Shown here piece by piece: positions 14,407 to 26,254 of a DNA stretch of 64,000 nt. The stretch is from positions 8,648,185 to 8,712,184 of the forward strand of contig NW_022097993.1 in NCBI RefSeq assembly GCF_002288925.2, read 5' to 3'. A program made the translations under genes and the position numbers. Under the pieces are notes generated by a model, which had not been told where the DNA came from, ran no database searches, and saw nothing but the letters and a program-made list of their open reading frames with translations. Source of the stretch: Delphinapterus leucas. Taxonomy: Eukaryota > Chordata > Mammalia > Artiodactyla > Monodontidae. Within the stretch, counting starts at the first letter, position 1; every line of letters starts with the position of its first letter.

Positions 14407-14515
14407 TTCTTTTTTGGCTGCACTGCGTGGCATTCGGGATCTTAGCTCCATGACCAGGGATTGAATCCATGCCCCTGCAGTGGAAGTCCTAACCACTGGA
14501 CCTCCAGGGAATTCC
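14407..14515 (-). mobile_element. Short tRNA-derived cetacean SINE
   Basis: Minus orientation: a T-rich run, TTTTTTGGCTGCACTGCGTG at the left and CACTGGACCTCCAGGGAATT at the right. The flanks repeat CTGATGAGTTGGATTTTT and CTGACGAGTTGCATTTTT (two mismatches), a target duplication of about 18 bp. Confidence 0.88.
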
Positions 14516-14535
14516 CTGACGAGTTGCATTTTTAA

Positions 14536-16024
14536 AGAAAAATTTTGCATCTGTCACAAACAACATGTAACCAGCTTGACGCTGCGTGTCTTTCCTTAGC
14601 CCAAGATGCTGTACATGAATTTTTAGAAAACATATCCTAACCTCAGTGTAGAAAGACAAAATCTAACAAGAATGTCCCGAAGCAGGGAACCCAGTACCCC
14701 AGGGGTGTACGTGAGCGTGTGCAGTGCTCACTCCATCCTGCAGAGAGAGGCCTGATCTACAATCCTGGCCCCTCAGTCAGAGGGCGCCAGTGCCAGAGGG
14801 GCACTGGCCCTGTATTAGACTCTTCTACATCTGGGACCCTCCAAGCTCTCAGAACAGAGAAACCGGCTCCCCGCCGCGCCCCCCCCCCCCCCCCCCCCAG
14901 CGCCACGTCCCGAGGAAGTATTTAGGAGATTCCAGGCTCTGGAGGACAACAGAGTTGGCTGCAGCACATCTACGCTGGTCTATCTGAATCACATCAATAC
15001 AGCCTTGGCCCAAGCAGTAAAGGCTCTGCACTTGGACTGTGCTGGTCAGTCCATCTGAACTTGGGTCCAGCACCCACCGGCAATATTCTGGACCCAGAGC
15101 TGCTTCTTCCAAGGGGGAATTCTCATTAGGATGAACTTCCTTTGAGCGGATTCGCTGGAGTGCCGGCAACTTTGTTATTTCCTGAGATGTTGCTATTGTT
15201 GTTACAACATACTGCATCCATTAGGCAGTCTTGTTCATTTCAGGGCCACAGCAGGGGGGAAGAAAAGGTAACATTCAAGCGGGGCTGCAGCTTATTTCCT
15301 TCAGATTATTGACATGTTTTTAATTTTTCATTTTCTCTCTTTTTATATTCCTCCTCTTTATCTCTCTTCGCATAAAGTACTGGAGGTCAGGGGCATTTTA
15401 TTACTCCATCCAAGGGGTATTTATTGAGCACATGCCCTGTCATAGCTTCACACACGGTGACGTGATGCGTAACCAGAAGGCAGCAGACCCGAGTGTGTGT
15501 GGGTGAAGCGTGAAGTAAGGCACGCGTGCCACGCACGAACACACGGTGTGTTCGTGGTGATTTCTGCCAAATGTCCAATGACCACAGAGAAGCCAGAAAT
15601 CTCTGTGTGATTCTCTGAGTCAATAGCGCAGCTCAGTGGTTCCATGTATATTCCATGTATACCTGCCGACAGGGGAGTGATCTTTGACAGCCTCAGTCCC
15701 AAGCATGCAGAACAGATTTTAACATCGTGACATTTAAAACGTTTGGTTGTAGTCTTTTTGGTTCGTGTTTGGCCCGAGGGGCGGCAGCTAGACCACCTGG
15801 GTTCTGCCTGTGCTCTCTGCTTTGGTGACCTTGGAAGAAGTGCAGCATCACCGCCAGCCCAAGGTGGCCCCTCACGCAGCGCCGCCATGGAGGCTGTGCT
15901 GAAGCAAACACCTCAACACGACTTGCAAATGTCCCCTCTGGAGGATGAAACCGAGACAGGTGACCTGATTCTCAGGTAGCTGCAGAGTCCCTGCCAAAGA
16001 GGGTCTCTGCCCTTAGGACTTGGA
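14536..16024. other. KCNQ5 intron, no recognised gene
   Basis: Intronic. It contains a poly-C run of about 18-20 bases (about 14880-14899) within GC-rich text. The 146-residue reverse-strand reading at 15448-15888 has no known domain and is not supported as a gene. Confidence 0.5.
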
Positions 16025-16039
16025 GATAGGTTCCTCTTT

Positions 16040-16076
16040 TTTTTTTTATTTATTTTTTTAACATTAACTGTAAATT
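16040..16076 (-). mobile_element. Minimal poly(A)-type retro-insertion with target duplication
   Basis: A 37-bp insert (T-rich run plus AACATTAACTGTAAATT) is bounded by two identical 15-bp copies of GATAGGTTCCTCTTT at 16025-16039 and 16077-16091. The T-rich end and long direct repeats look like an L1-machinery insertion with almost no body. A simple local duplication is the alternative. Confidence 0.55.
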
Positions 16077-16091
16077 GATAGGTTCCTCTTT

Positions 16092-17578
16092 GAGATAGTC
16101 TGTAAATGGATAGCTCCCAAGACAAGGAAGACTTCAAATGTCCCCAAAGAGACTAAAACAGCTTATAATGGCTATCATTTATTTTGTTGAACTTTCTTTG
16201 AGTAGTTTCCACACAGAAGGAGGGTGGGGTTTGCGTGGAGTCTACACAAAGGAGGACCAGAGAATCAGGGCTATTCAGCCTGCCTCTTCCAGGGTCTAAT
16301 GCCCAGAACCTCTCTTTGGGCACAAATCTCTCTAAAATGGAGAAGAGCAACTCTTCAAGCTATTAAAACTTTCTGGAAATACCACCCAGGAATAGCCCAT
16401 GCCTTCTGCTCTCTATCTGCCACGTAAGAGAAGGGTCTCTAGCACCACCCCCTGTGTAGGCTTCCCTACCCTGGAGGAGTGGGTACATCTGACCATGCCC
16501 GCCTCCCATCATAAACGAATGCGTTTATGTTTCGGTTCATACGCGTTTTAAGTGTTAACTGAGATAATGCAAAAATGGATGACCCAGAGACTCATCACCT
16601 CAAGAGAACTCTCAAAACTGATTTCAGGACATGAAGAAATGTATCATTAGTATATCAGTACCGAGCTAAAGGAACAACCCCTGCCCAGGGCTGGCCAGGG
16701 GTTGCCTGTGTTTCCGCATTACTAGAACGGGTGTCAATGACAAGAAAAGCCTTGTGTCCCTTGTGGAGAGGAATTCCAGGTGTCTGGGACTCCCTGCTGG
16801 TTCTGCCTCTGTCCCCCGTCACCCCACCTGTGCTGGGACCCGCCTGTTCTGTCCTCCAGGGCTCTGCTCCCAAACCCAGACCTTCCCTGGCACTCAGGAA
16901 CCCAGATTAAAATGTTCTCTTTCAGCTCCTTTTCCCTCTGGGTCTAGTTTTCTGCTATTCAGCCTGATACAGCATTTATTTCCTTCTAAGGCACGAAAGA
17001 ATGACCATACAGTGTAGCTGATCTGGTGAAGTGTCCAGGAGGATTACCTTCTTCCTAAAGGAAGGGAGACTATTCGTTTGGATCAGATCACCTGAGTAGA
17101 CCTCAGCTCTGAATGAGCGGGAGATGTTGCACAGAGAGTGTTCTTACCTCCTGGACACAGTGTTCATTTTGTCCCTCACTCCTACCCCCTCCCCATACCA
17201 TACTGTTTCTCACTGTAAAAGAAGGACCCTGGTGAAGGGGAGTATATCTTATCCTGCTTCATGGGATTTGAATACTTGGGTAAGACTTCTGTCCGGGAAA
17301 ACAGTAGCAAGGAACAACCAAAGACCATAATTATTATGTTTACCCCAAACATCCCATGCTCTGCAGATTGTAAAAAGCAGTGAGTGAGTTAGGGAAAGAC
17401 ACTTATGCTCCCAAGGGGGGAAAAAAATCAACAAAACAGCAACCTTTGCAGGCAATCTTGTGAAAGGTCCCTTTTAACCACCTCGTATTTGTTGATTTTG
17501 CTCACACGATACGCAGTTAAAACATCTGTTAGGCATCAGATTTATCAACAAACATGAAGCAGAACAGAAATCACAAAC
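16092..17578. other. KCNQ5 intron immediately downstream of the microexon
   Basis: Intronic sequence on the 3' side of the microexon in gene orientation. No repeat or gene recognised. Splicing regulatory elements for the microexon would be expected near 17480-17578 but I see no diagnostic motif cluster. Confidence 0.45.
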
Positions 17579-17605
17579 CTGCTTGATGCTTCCCCTTGTT
17601 CTTTC
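17579..17605 (-). CDS. KCNQ5: KCNQ5 alternative 27-nt microexon (exon 9)
   Basis: A 27-nt exon on the minus strand is bounded by an AG acceptor (17606-17607) and a GT donor (17577-17578, AG|GTTTGT). Its first base completes the AA left by exon 8, and its last two bases (AG) are completed by the C that starts the next exon. Inclusion therefore gives a segment reading KKEQGEASSS, and skipping gives a single Asn. Both forms are known from human KCNQ5 splice isoforms. The exon lies between calmodulin helices A and B, so it changes the length and charge of the linker. The tract before the acceptor has TTTTTCTTCTGTCTGC but is then interrupted by a purine-containing ACCTGG, consistent with regulated inclusion. 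Too short for ordinary gene finders. Confidence 0.93.
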
Positions 17606-18720
17606 CTCCAGGTGCGTGCAGACAGAAGAAAAATGACGATAAATGGTGAATACATTTTATAGCGCTTGATAATGACCAAATTGGAGACTGGGGAATGAAG
17701 TACCTTAATTAATCCTTTCTGAGCAAGAGCCATACAAGCAAGACACTTTATCATGAACGTACCCAACTTTCTGACATATAGCCTTGGTGGTACAGACCCG
17801 AGACAGCACAGCACCAATACTGCCCGCATGTGACCCAAAACTATAGACTCTTCACCAGCCTAAGTTATCCATGGTTTAGGCAAAGTGGTTCTGGTCTAAC
17901 CGGCATCAGCAGAGACCGTTAGAAGGGCGGTGCGGGTTGTGCTGAAGCTGGAGTCCCTGTGGTTCAGGTAGACTCAATCTGGGTTAGTTCATCTGTGACC
18001 GTGGTCTTGTGTCTCCGTCACTTGTTGGGGCAGATTTTGTTTTTGTGCTGTACAAAGTATGAATGCCCTTGCAGGACATCAGGCACACAGACAACCTAGC
18101 TCAGTGTTGGGTGGTCTGTCTAATAAGCCACTTGGGCACGTTCGGGTCTACGCAACATGGCATGGGGTCCCCGCTCTTGGCAAATGCGCTGTGTCCTTGG
18201 GCGGGAGTCTTGCTTTCTTGTGGGTCTCGGTGCTCTTATGAATAAACTGAAGGCGCTGGAGTTGGTAATCTCTGAATTCTAACCCTAAGGTACCACGTGG
18301 CACCCTAGGAGCCTGACGACTCCCTGAAGCTTCACAGACGATCTGACTCATTTCCCAGAATAGCACATTTACCTGTGCTTCACCCCTGCATAGCCTTCAC
18401 TCCCTTTGATATGAAAATCAAGAAGTGAGTTCCTTCTCTAAATCCTTCTGTTGTTAAAACAAAACTTGGAAATAGCAACTGCTAAGACCTCCAAAGTGCA
18501 CGTGAGAGACGAACTGGACCAGAAAGGAGAGTGTCCAGCAGGTCTGAGCAGCATGGCCTCTCGCACCCCGCACGGCTGTCACACCACCCTATTCCCTGGG
18601 ATGAGCACGTGCAGTCAGTGCACCCCACTGTATCTCTAAACTGGGGGGACGAGAGCACGGGTGGGTGTTTTTACTGATAATGTCAATGATGCTGCTGCTG
18701 CTTTTGGTAATACAATCTCT
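17606..18720. other. KCNQ5 intron immediately upstream of the microexon
   Basis: Intronic sequence on the 5' side of the microexon in gene orientation. Nothing recognised beyond the acceptor tract. Confidence 0.45.
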
Positions 18721-18724
18721 TCCC

Positions 18725-18965
18725 TGACCAGCTGTTTAAAATTGCAGCCCCGAACGCTCCCCCAATTCCTTCCCTACTTTACTTTTCTCTTTAGCACTTA
18801 CCATCATCTATTCTATTATATATTTTGCTTATTTATTTTTACTGTCTCTTCCTATTATCTCTTGAATATACGCTCCCCGAGGCCCGGGACTCTGTTGGTT
18901 TTTCTCCTCCACTGCTGCATTCCCTGTGCCTGGAACAGTGCTGTGCACACAGTCGGTGCTGTAGG
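18725..18965 (+). repeat. LINE-2 (L2) 3' end fragment
   Basis: Words typical of the L2 3' region: TAGCACTTACCATCATCTAT, then TATACGCTCCCCGAGGCCCG near 18870, and CCTGTGCCTGGAACAGTGCT, ending in the usual GTGCT tail text. Ancient and diverged. Confidence 0.75.
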
Positions 18966-21932
18966 GGAGCAGAATGTGGCACCCCAAAAATCTGGCACCC
19001 CAAAGTGTGTCTCTTTGGCATGAGAATAAATTCAGGCTAATTATTTTTAAGAGACAGAAGTCTCAGGAAGTTTTTCTTATCTCTCCCTTAACTGCCTAAA
19101 AGAATTGAGATGAAGTGCCTGTTGCCCCTGAATAGAGCTGTCACCAGAGAGGTCTGTAAAGAATACGGGCCAGGCGTGGTAGGGACTCAGCAGGGCCTGG
19201 AGGTGAGAGTGTCTCCATCGGAGGGACTCCGTCCCTTGTCTCTTCTGGCCCAGGAAACACCAGCTTCCTCATCCCCGTGTGAACTGCCCTTTTCCCCTCT
19301 GAGTCCCAAACTAGCACCCGCAACATCCTCCTTTGTCTTTAGCTGAAGATGGTGTTTAACGGGAGGGTTTTGCCCATTTGGGGGAATTGCTCAGTTTTCC
19401 TGGGATTCTCCCGTGTATACCTGTTATCAAACTCTTGTTTGATTTTCTCCTGTTCATCTGTCTCATGTCAATTTAATTCTTAGACCAGAGAGAAGAACCC
19501 AGAAGGGCAGAGGGAAAATTTTCGTCTCTGACTGTTCTCAATGAGCGCTGACTGCACGAACGCACGGATGAGTGAACGATCTTTCCCTTCAGAAGTTCTT
19601 CAACCCCGAACGTTATAGGAAATACACGATGTAAGGAAGAAGTTTTGGTCTATTTCTTACTGTATCACCCTGCACTCGCTAAGCCAGTTAGTTATAAATG
19701 TAAAACGAACCCTCTAAGTCACTGTAAATTATTCTCCTCACAAACCTACACATTTGATTAAAGCGGGATTGCTTCCAGAGCAAAGGTTCTGAACTTGGCT
19801 TCAGGGAGTTTGTGAATACATTAAAATTTGTAGGCAGAGTTTTGATTTTTTATGCGTTGAATATTTTTCTTGGGAAAGAGTCCATAATTACCACCATGTT
19901 CTTAATGGTTTAACAAAGAACAACGAAGATTAAGAATCACTGCGGTTTGGAACAGCAAACTATGGCTGAAGGGAGAGGTGCAGGGACACTGCTTGTCACG
20001 CCTGGGCAAACAGCCGTGTTCCTCAGTAAACAAGGCCGAGACCCAGAGGCTAAGCAGGGCGCAGGGAGAGGCCTGGTAGCTACAGAGGGACAGGATGGAG
20101 GCAGGTGTCCGCATACACGTTCCTCCACCCCCGTCCCCAGTAGAAACAGGGAAAACAACAGAGAAAAGAGAGAATTACGGGAGTAAAATAATAGTTTATG
20201 CACTGGGAGAATCTGACTCATTATTGAATAGTTTTTCCAGGCTGCAGGATGACTTTTAATCCAAAAACTGCAGGAAGTGGGAAGCCAAATAATCACATAT
20301 AATAAAATAATAGCCCACGCTCTCCTGTCACTTGGGAACTTTCTTTGTTTGTTTTTTTTTTCCCACTAGCCTTTTTACACATTACCTAGCAACCTTCATA
20401 AAGACGAGACGTACAATTTCCATACAGTTCCCGTTTTTGATTCATACCCTCAAGGAACAGATGGCACACGAGTTATATTCCCTTTTTGTTTTAAAATACT
20501 ACACCTTAGAGTCTAATTCTCAAAAAGGGAATTTCCCTACATTATAAGCTCTAAATGAAAGCGACTTCTCATCCACATGTAACTAGGCCGCACCCGCTCT
20601 AACACCCTGGGGTCAATGAATCTCTGTCGTAGGTGCTGGCGCAGGTTTGACCCTGACCTCTAGGAGGTGTGTCCCACAGGGTCAGAACTGACCTTGGCCA
20701 GCTCTGGTCCTTCGCCTTGTGGATGGGAAGCCAAGGCCCAGGGCTGGGCAGGGAAGGAAAATGACAGATCCCGTGAGTTCACGATGGCCCCGCAGGCCTC
20801 CTTGGAGGTGGCGGCTCCGGAGAACCGGCCGTGAGGGCCTCTCCGGCTGGTTCTCTTGCACTTTGGTAAGAAGAGGTTTCTCTGAGTCACACTAGTCAGC
20901 TGCCTGCAATCCCGTGAAGCCACTGGGACTAAGGCCTTGATGGGCTCTTAAAGGAAACAGCAGGTGCTCAAACGCACGAAGTCAGCTGAGCCGTCTGAGA
21001 ACTCTGCACAACCCGGGGGACCGACTACTAGTCCAGAGGATGACTCACGGGGGGCCGCCCCTGGCTTACTTGCTTTTCGTGTTTTACTGAGGATTTCTTT
21101 CATTAAATGGTGATTACGGTTTAGTCTGCGAGCTGAACTGGAGTCCAGGCTTCTGGGACTAAGGACTGTTTGGGAATTAAAGATGCTGCGGCAATCATCA
21201 GGCCTGTGCACGACCTTTCCAGCCCCCTCCCCTCTAGGCACAGGGGGGCTGCACCTCCCTCCCGGTCCCCCCAACTCCCCCCGAGCTGAAGCACGGCTGG
21301 GTGACCTGCTTCGGCCAATGAAACGTGAATGGAAGTAACATCTCTTTAACATTTTGAATGTTAATTCCAAGCTGTACTCTGAGTGGTCCTGTCACCTCAC
21401 TGTACTGCACCCCTTCTCTCCTTTCGCTGCTGATGTTGGTTTGATCTGCAAGTGAAAGCTAAAGGCCCATCCTGTAAGGGGATGCCGAGGAGAAATGACC
21501 TTGAGGGACTTAAATGTGCAGACGTGATGCTCCCCAAGCAGCCCCGCCTGGGGTCAGGGGATGGCGGGGAGTTTTAAACAGTCATTGTTTTTCAAGAACC
21601 AAGGCACTTACCTGAGGAATTCTGGTGGGCTTTATGAAATGACATATTAGAAAATAAGCATGAAATAGTAAAAATAAATCTCTATAGAGTTCAGATTCTT
21701 TTCATATTTAAGCCCAGTCTGTGGATGGTGAGGAATGATACAGAATCCATTTAGTTTTGCACCTGAGCTCTTACCAAACAGCTTTGAATCTTTCAAAGAG
21801 CAACAGAGAATAAGACAAGCCCCGAATCGACACCTGTGCATGCGTGTGTGTGTGTGTGTGTGTGCATGTGTGGTTTGCTTTACAAACTTAAGGAAACGCG
21901 ACTACAGCCCCGACTGTCACACTGACACCTAC
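18966..21932. other. KCNQ5 intron, one microsatellite
   Basis: Intronic sequence with no recognised gene. The only clear repeat is a short (TG)n tract at 21841-21872, close to the 95-nt exon. Open frames of 119-140 residues (19937-20296, 20948-21370, reverse strand) show no domain. Confidence 0.5.
21841..21872. repeat. (TG)n microsatellite
   Basis: About ten uninterrupted TG units followed by CATGTGTGG, some 60 bp from the donor of the 95-nt KCNQ5 exon. Confidence 0.9.
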
Positions 21933-22027
21933 TTGGTGGGGCTGCAGGTGTGCAAGGCCTTCAGGTGCGGCTTCCAGGTTGCAATGGAGACAGATTTCTC
22001 GTCGGCTGCATAACTACGCCAAACGCA
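21933..22027 (-). CDS. KCNQ5: KCNQ5 coding exon (exon 8): rest of helix A, KCNQ5-specific segment
   Basis: The 95-nt exon starts in phase 0 and leaves two bases (AA) at its 3' end. It encodes [20 protein letters not shown] followed by [11 protein letters not shown]. The first part completes calmodulin helix A. The [20 protein letters not shown] stretch is characteristic of KCNQ5 and differs strongly from KCNQ2, 3 and 4, so this exon identifies the paralogue. The acceptor AG at 22028-22029 follows GCCGCGTGC, a weak pyrimidine tract. The donor is AA|GTAGGT. The two left-over bases make either AAC (Asn) when joined directly to the 221-nt exon, or AAG (Lys) when joined to the 27-nt microexon at 17579. 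Confidence 0.96.
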
Positions 22028-22689
22028 CTGCACGCGGCATACGCAGGGACATAAGAAAGAAAAACAAAAGAGAGGAGGAGAGAGAATGCAATGAAAAGGG
22101 AGATTAGTAAATTAATACAGATTAAGCATCTTTTCCTTGCCATGTTCAGCCCTGATAAATGTCCGAAGGGTGAAGAGGCTTGGGTGTTTTCGCCTGGCTG
22201 TGAAATATGCTCCACCACATCCACAGAACTGCTTTTCAAAATAACTCACATCAGAAGCAGAAGTACCACAAAGCATAACACAGAGGAGTTTTGGGATTGG
22301 TTAGGGAAAGACGTGGGAGGTGAGCTACCCGAGTGGGACTGACTGTGCATCCCGGGAGCCACTGTGTGCCCTTAATCACCACTTGTAAGATAGAGGCAAA
22401 GGACCCTGGAAATCCATGAGGCGACTAGTAAATTAGCTAGTAAACTGATGACCACCAGGGCATGTTAATGATGTAGTGAAATCCCCTGCGGTACTTCTGT
22501 GGTACTTCTAAGGCTAACCATGAAGGTGGAGATAAGAGGCAGGCCTAAAACAGGGTGGGGAAACGTATTCTCAGGAATACGATTGGAAAGCACGTAAGAA
22601 TTTAATGCTGGGGTCTAAGAACACGTTTGTAGCTCTTTGATGCGAAACACAAGCTCTGTGTACTTCATATAATTATACCTGATATATAT

Positions 22690-22870
22690 ATATAACACAA
22701 AGTGTTTTCATGTAATCCCCACAGTGTGGATTAAGGCCCTTATGACCCTTATTGTGTAGAAGAGAAACTAAAGGCTCAGATACATTAAGAGGTTAACACA
22801 AGGCTGGCAGAGGTGAGACACCACCTCAGGTTGCCTGGCTCTTGGTCTTAGAATCCCTCCACGGTCCTTT
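22690..22870 (+). repeat. MIR SINE
   Basis: Text typical of MIR: TAATCCCCACAGTGTGGATT, AGAAGAGAAACTAAAGGCTC and GGTTAACACAAGGCTGGCAG. An ancient mammal-wide repeat. Confidence 0.75.
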
Positions 22871-23375
22871 GCTGAGTGACCATTGTTGGAACAGCTTCCC
22901 TCTGAACTGTCCATTTCAGAGGTTGCCTGAACTTACTTTCCATTGAGATTTTGGTGAATCTCTTCCTTTGCAATAGGTCCGCAAACATCTCTAGGGACCA
23001 AGTGTTTATGCCACTCTCCTGAGAGGAACATTTTTATTATAATTCATAAATCAAAACATTCTATTTTGTGTGACTATTTCATATAAACAGGTCATGCCCC
23101 TGCTGTCTTACTATCATTCATGATTTTGAAATCTACAATGAAGAAAACAGTGACCTAATAATATTCCTTTTCCTGACAATATCATTGAATATGCGTGTGC
23201 AGAAAAAAGAGTTAAAAATTGACATAATTAATTTGGAAAACTTTGGCTGTATCTATTAAAGCTGAAGTATATATACCCTATGATACAGCTACACACTCCT
23301 GCATGTATACTCAACAAATATGCTTACACAAGCTCATCAAAAGATGTGTACTATAATGTTCAAAACAGCACTACT

Positions 23376-23663
23376 CTGTTTTTAAAATCTTAACATGAAT
23401 TTTCTTACTTGTTTACTTATTGAAGTACAGTTGGTGTACAATATAAGTTACAGGTATACAATAAAGTGATTCACAATTTTTAAAGGTTATACTCCATTTA
23501 CAGTTATATTGGCTATAATCCCCATGTTGTACAATATATTTTTGTAGCTTATTTATTTTATACATAATAGTTTGCACCTCTTAATCCCTGACCCCTACCT
23601 TGCCCCTCCCTCTTCCCTCTCTCCACTGGTAACCACTAAGTTGTTCTCTCCATCTGTGAGTCT
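23376..23663 (-). mobile_element. L1 3' end, first insertion at this target
   Basis: Minus-orientation L1 3' UTR: TTGAAGTACAGTTGGTGTAC, then AGTGATTCACAATTTTTAAA, and GGTAACCACTAAGTTGTTCT. It is flanked by AAACAGCACTACT on the left (23363-23375) and AAACAGCACTAC on the right (23664-23675). Confidence 0.85.
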
Positions 23664-23678
23664 AAACAGCACTACCCC

Positions 23679-23963
23679 TTTTTTTTTTTTTTTAATATTG
23701 GAGTCTAGTTGATTTACAATGTTGTGTTTGTTTCAGGTGTACAGCAAAGTGATTCCGTTCTACATATACACATATCTATTCTTTTTCAGACTCTTTTCCC
23801 GCATAGGCCATTACAGAGTATTGAGTAGAGTTCCCTGTGCTCTACAGTAGGTCCTTGTTGGTTATTTTATATATAGTAGTGTGTACATGTTAATACCAAA
23901 CTCCTAATTTATCCCTCCCCTGTACCTTTCCCCTTTGGTAACCATAGGTTTGTTTTCTGTGTC
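23679..23963 (-). mobile_element. L1 3' end, second insertion at the same target
   Basis: A poly-T run is followed by ATTGGAGTCTAGTTGATTTA, then CAGGTGTACAGCAAAGTGAT and GAGTTCCCTGTGCTCTACAG, a younger cetartiodactyl L1 3' end in minus orientation. The flanks are AAACAGCACTAC (23664-23675) and AAACAGCAGTACT (23965-23977). Confidence 0.87.
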
Positions 23964-24400
23964 TAAACAGCAGTACTCCTAATAAACCAAAGTTGGAAAT
24001 GCTCGAGCAGCCGTCCGCAGGCCCATACATGGGTGAGCTGTGGACTGCTAGCACAGTGGATCAGCACACAGGCACGATGCACTGTAACTACACCCAACAG
24101 TGTGGACGACCTTTACACGGATACTGCTGCGTGAGAGGGACAAGACACAAAAGAGTGCCTGTGGTGTGACTCCACTTCCACAAAGGACAAAAGCAGGGAA
24201 ACCAATCCCCGCAGTCAGAAGGCAGCAGGGCGGCTCCCCCAGGGGCAGAGGTGGAGTGAGGGTGCATGGGGTGCTGACCACCATCTGCTTCTTTCTCCGG
24301 CTGCTGGCGACAACGGGTCACCAGCCGGAGTTTTCTAGGGTCTGCGCTGCATTCCCTACGCACCTTATACTTCAATAAGGTGTTCAAGAAGTGATATAAA

Positions 24401-26254
24401 AAACTAGGAGGATATATGGTAGGACCTGAGGGTTTTTATATTATTAAGGAAGGTTTAACTAATTGAAGCCAGCCTCCTTGCCTGGAGCCTTCATCACACG
24501 GCTCACGTTGGCTGAACCTACAAATCCCTCAGAACGTACGCTAAGCATCTTGGCATCTTACAGAGAGCAAAGCGGTTGTCATCGTATCATCCTGAAATGT
24601 TAGTTTTGGCAAGTGCTGTGCACTCGCAATCTACAGAGTGATTCAGAGTAATCAATAAAGACACATGGGTTTATTATCGCAGCTTCTTCTGTAGTGAAGG
24701 CCAGAGCCCCGCCAGTGCTGCTTTAATTAAACAACTTTAATAGAAGGCATCAGATGTATGTGGACTTGGATACTGTGGAAGCAGGACTCACGTAGAAGTG
24801 AGAAGCACACAGCAGGCCTGGGCGTTATTAGATATCAGTGGAAAAAAATCCCAAACAACAATACGACAAAAAATGGGACCAAGACATTACCTGCCAAAGT
24901 TATAAAGAACGGGGGGCAGAAGTGGCCACGCTTAGAAAATTGAAAATTTTCTTAACCATGAGATCTGGCTTCGTGCTCTTTTTCTATCACATTGATCTCA
25001 ACAGCTAAGCTCTTATTCCCTTCATTAGGAGCAGAGGGCAAGTGGCATCTCCCTCGGGGCTGATACCAGTCCGCAGTCGAGTGGCAGTGGAGCAGGTACC
25101 TATTATTCTCACCCTCTAATCACTCTGTCCTGGCCTCAGCTCTCCCTCAGCTTCTGGAAGCTGAACCCAAGGCCACAACCATGTGATCGAGGAGCCGACG
25201 TTCCTCTACTTGAAGCTAAAATCACACAGTGGTTGGCAAGAGAAAGTGCCCAGAGGGATTTAATTTACATGGTACACACACTCCCAAGGAAAAGTCACCA
25301 AAAAGCAACAGGAAAGCCGAATTCACCATTTACTCTGCGACCCTGGTGCTCAAGGTAGCCGAACAAGTTCACACTTTGGTCTAGAGCTATAAGCGCAATG
25401 TCAGTATAGTTACGTTTCAGGGAGTATTTAGTCTGCATTGTCTGGAGCATTACAGCTATGGCGCACTTGACCCTTTCTGGAAACCTTAATTCCAGCTGAG
25501 CATCCAAAGGTATCATCAACATGGAATGATTTCTTTCAAGGTATAGAATTTAAGAAGCCAGAGAATGAAAAGGTTTAGGGTGAAAACCAGTAATATCGCT
25601 TTCCCCACTTTACTTCTCACTCATTTTTGTTCCTCAGTGGCAACCCCTTCAACTTTTATAGCTTCTGTTTCTAATTTTAAGAATCCTTATTTTTAAGGAT
25701 TGTTCTCATATTTCTTTGGGGTTTTTCATTTTCTTACCATGGAAGATAGTGACATAGCCATGTACACACCTTCCCCTGATCTCATCCTACCAACAGTTTT
25801 TAGTTAATTTTAGTTAACTTTTAGTTAGTGAACACTACTTAGTGTTTGCATTACTTTGACCCCGTAACTACTGTTCCCAGCTCAGCAATGTGATGTGTAC
25901 CATTGACTACATTTTTCTTTCCCGTGTAATTTATTTTGGTTTTTCTTGGAGCTGGTATTGCCCTATTTTAATGTCTTGATTTGCCTTTATGTACCTAGGA
26001 GGAAAACATTCCTGAACTCTCCAACAGAACTCTAAAATCCCATTTGTCAGATACATCACGAAAGGTGTGTCTCCTTGCCGCCCTCCCTCCGGCTCTCTGC
26101 TCTCCGGCCCTGGAACTGCCCCTCAGCAACAGCCTGGAGGTCCCCTCACTCCTCCCTGGGTGGGATCTCTTGCTCCCGGGACACCACGTCTCCTTCCTTT
26201 CTGGGTTCATCTCCTTGTTTTGGAGGATTAATTCTACCCAAGTAGCTTCTCCTG
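24401..26254. other. KCNQ5 intron, no recognised element
   Basis: Intronic, moderate GC. The 75-residue reverse reading at 25295-25522 and the other short frames show no known domain. Nothing else recognised. Confidence 0.45.

Larger units (their letters stand above)
23230..24400 (+). repeat. Old L1M fragment in plus orientation, interrupted by two later L1s
   Basis: CCCTATGATACAGCTACACA to TCAAAACAGCACTACT (up to 23375) is the end of an L1 ORF2. It resumes after the insertions at about 23978 (CCAAAGTTGGAAATGCTCGA) and runs through a degraded 3' UTR to about 24400 (CTTATACTTCAATAAGGTGT). The two inserts are listed separately. Confidence 0.7.

Noticed and set aside
14880..14899. Poly-C run as a possible structured regulatory element
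   Set aside because: A lone homopolymer, likely slippage or an assembly artefact.
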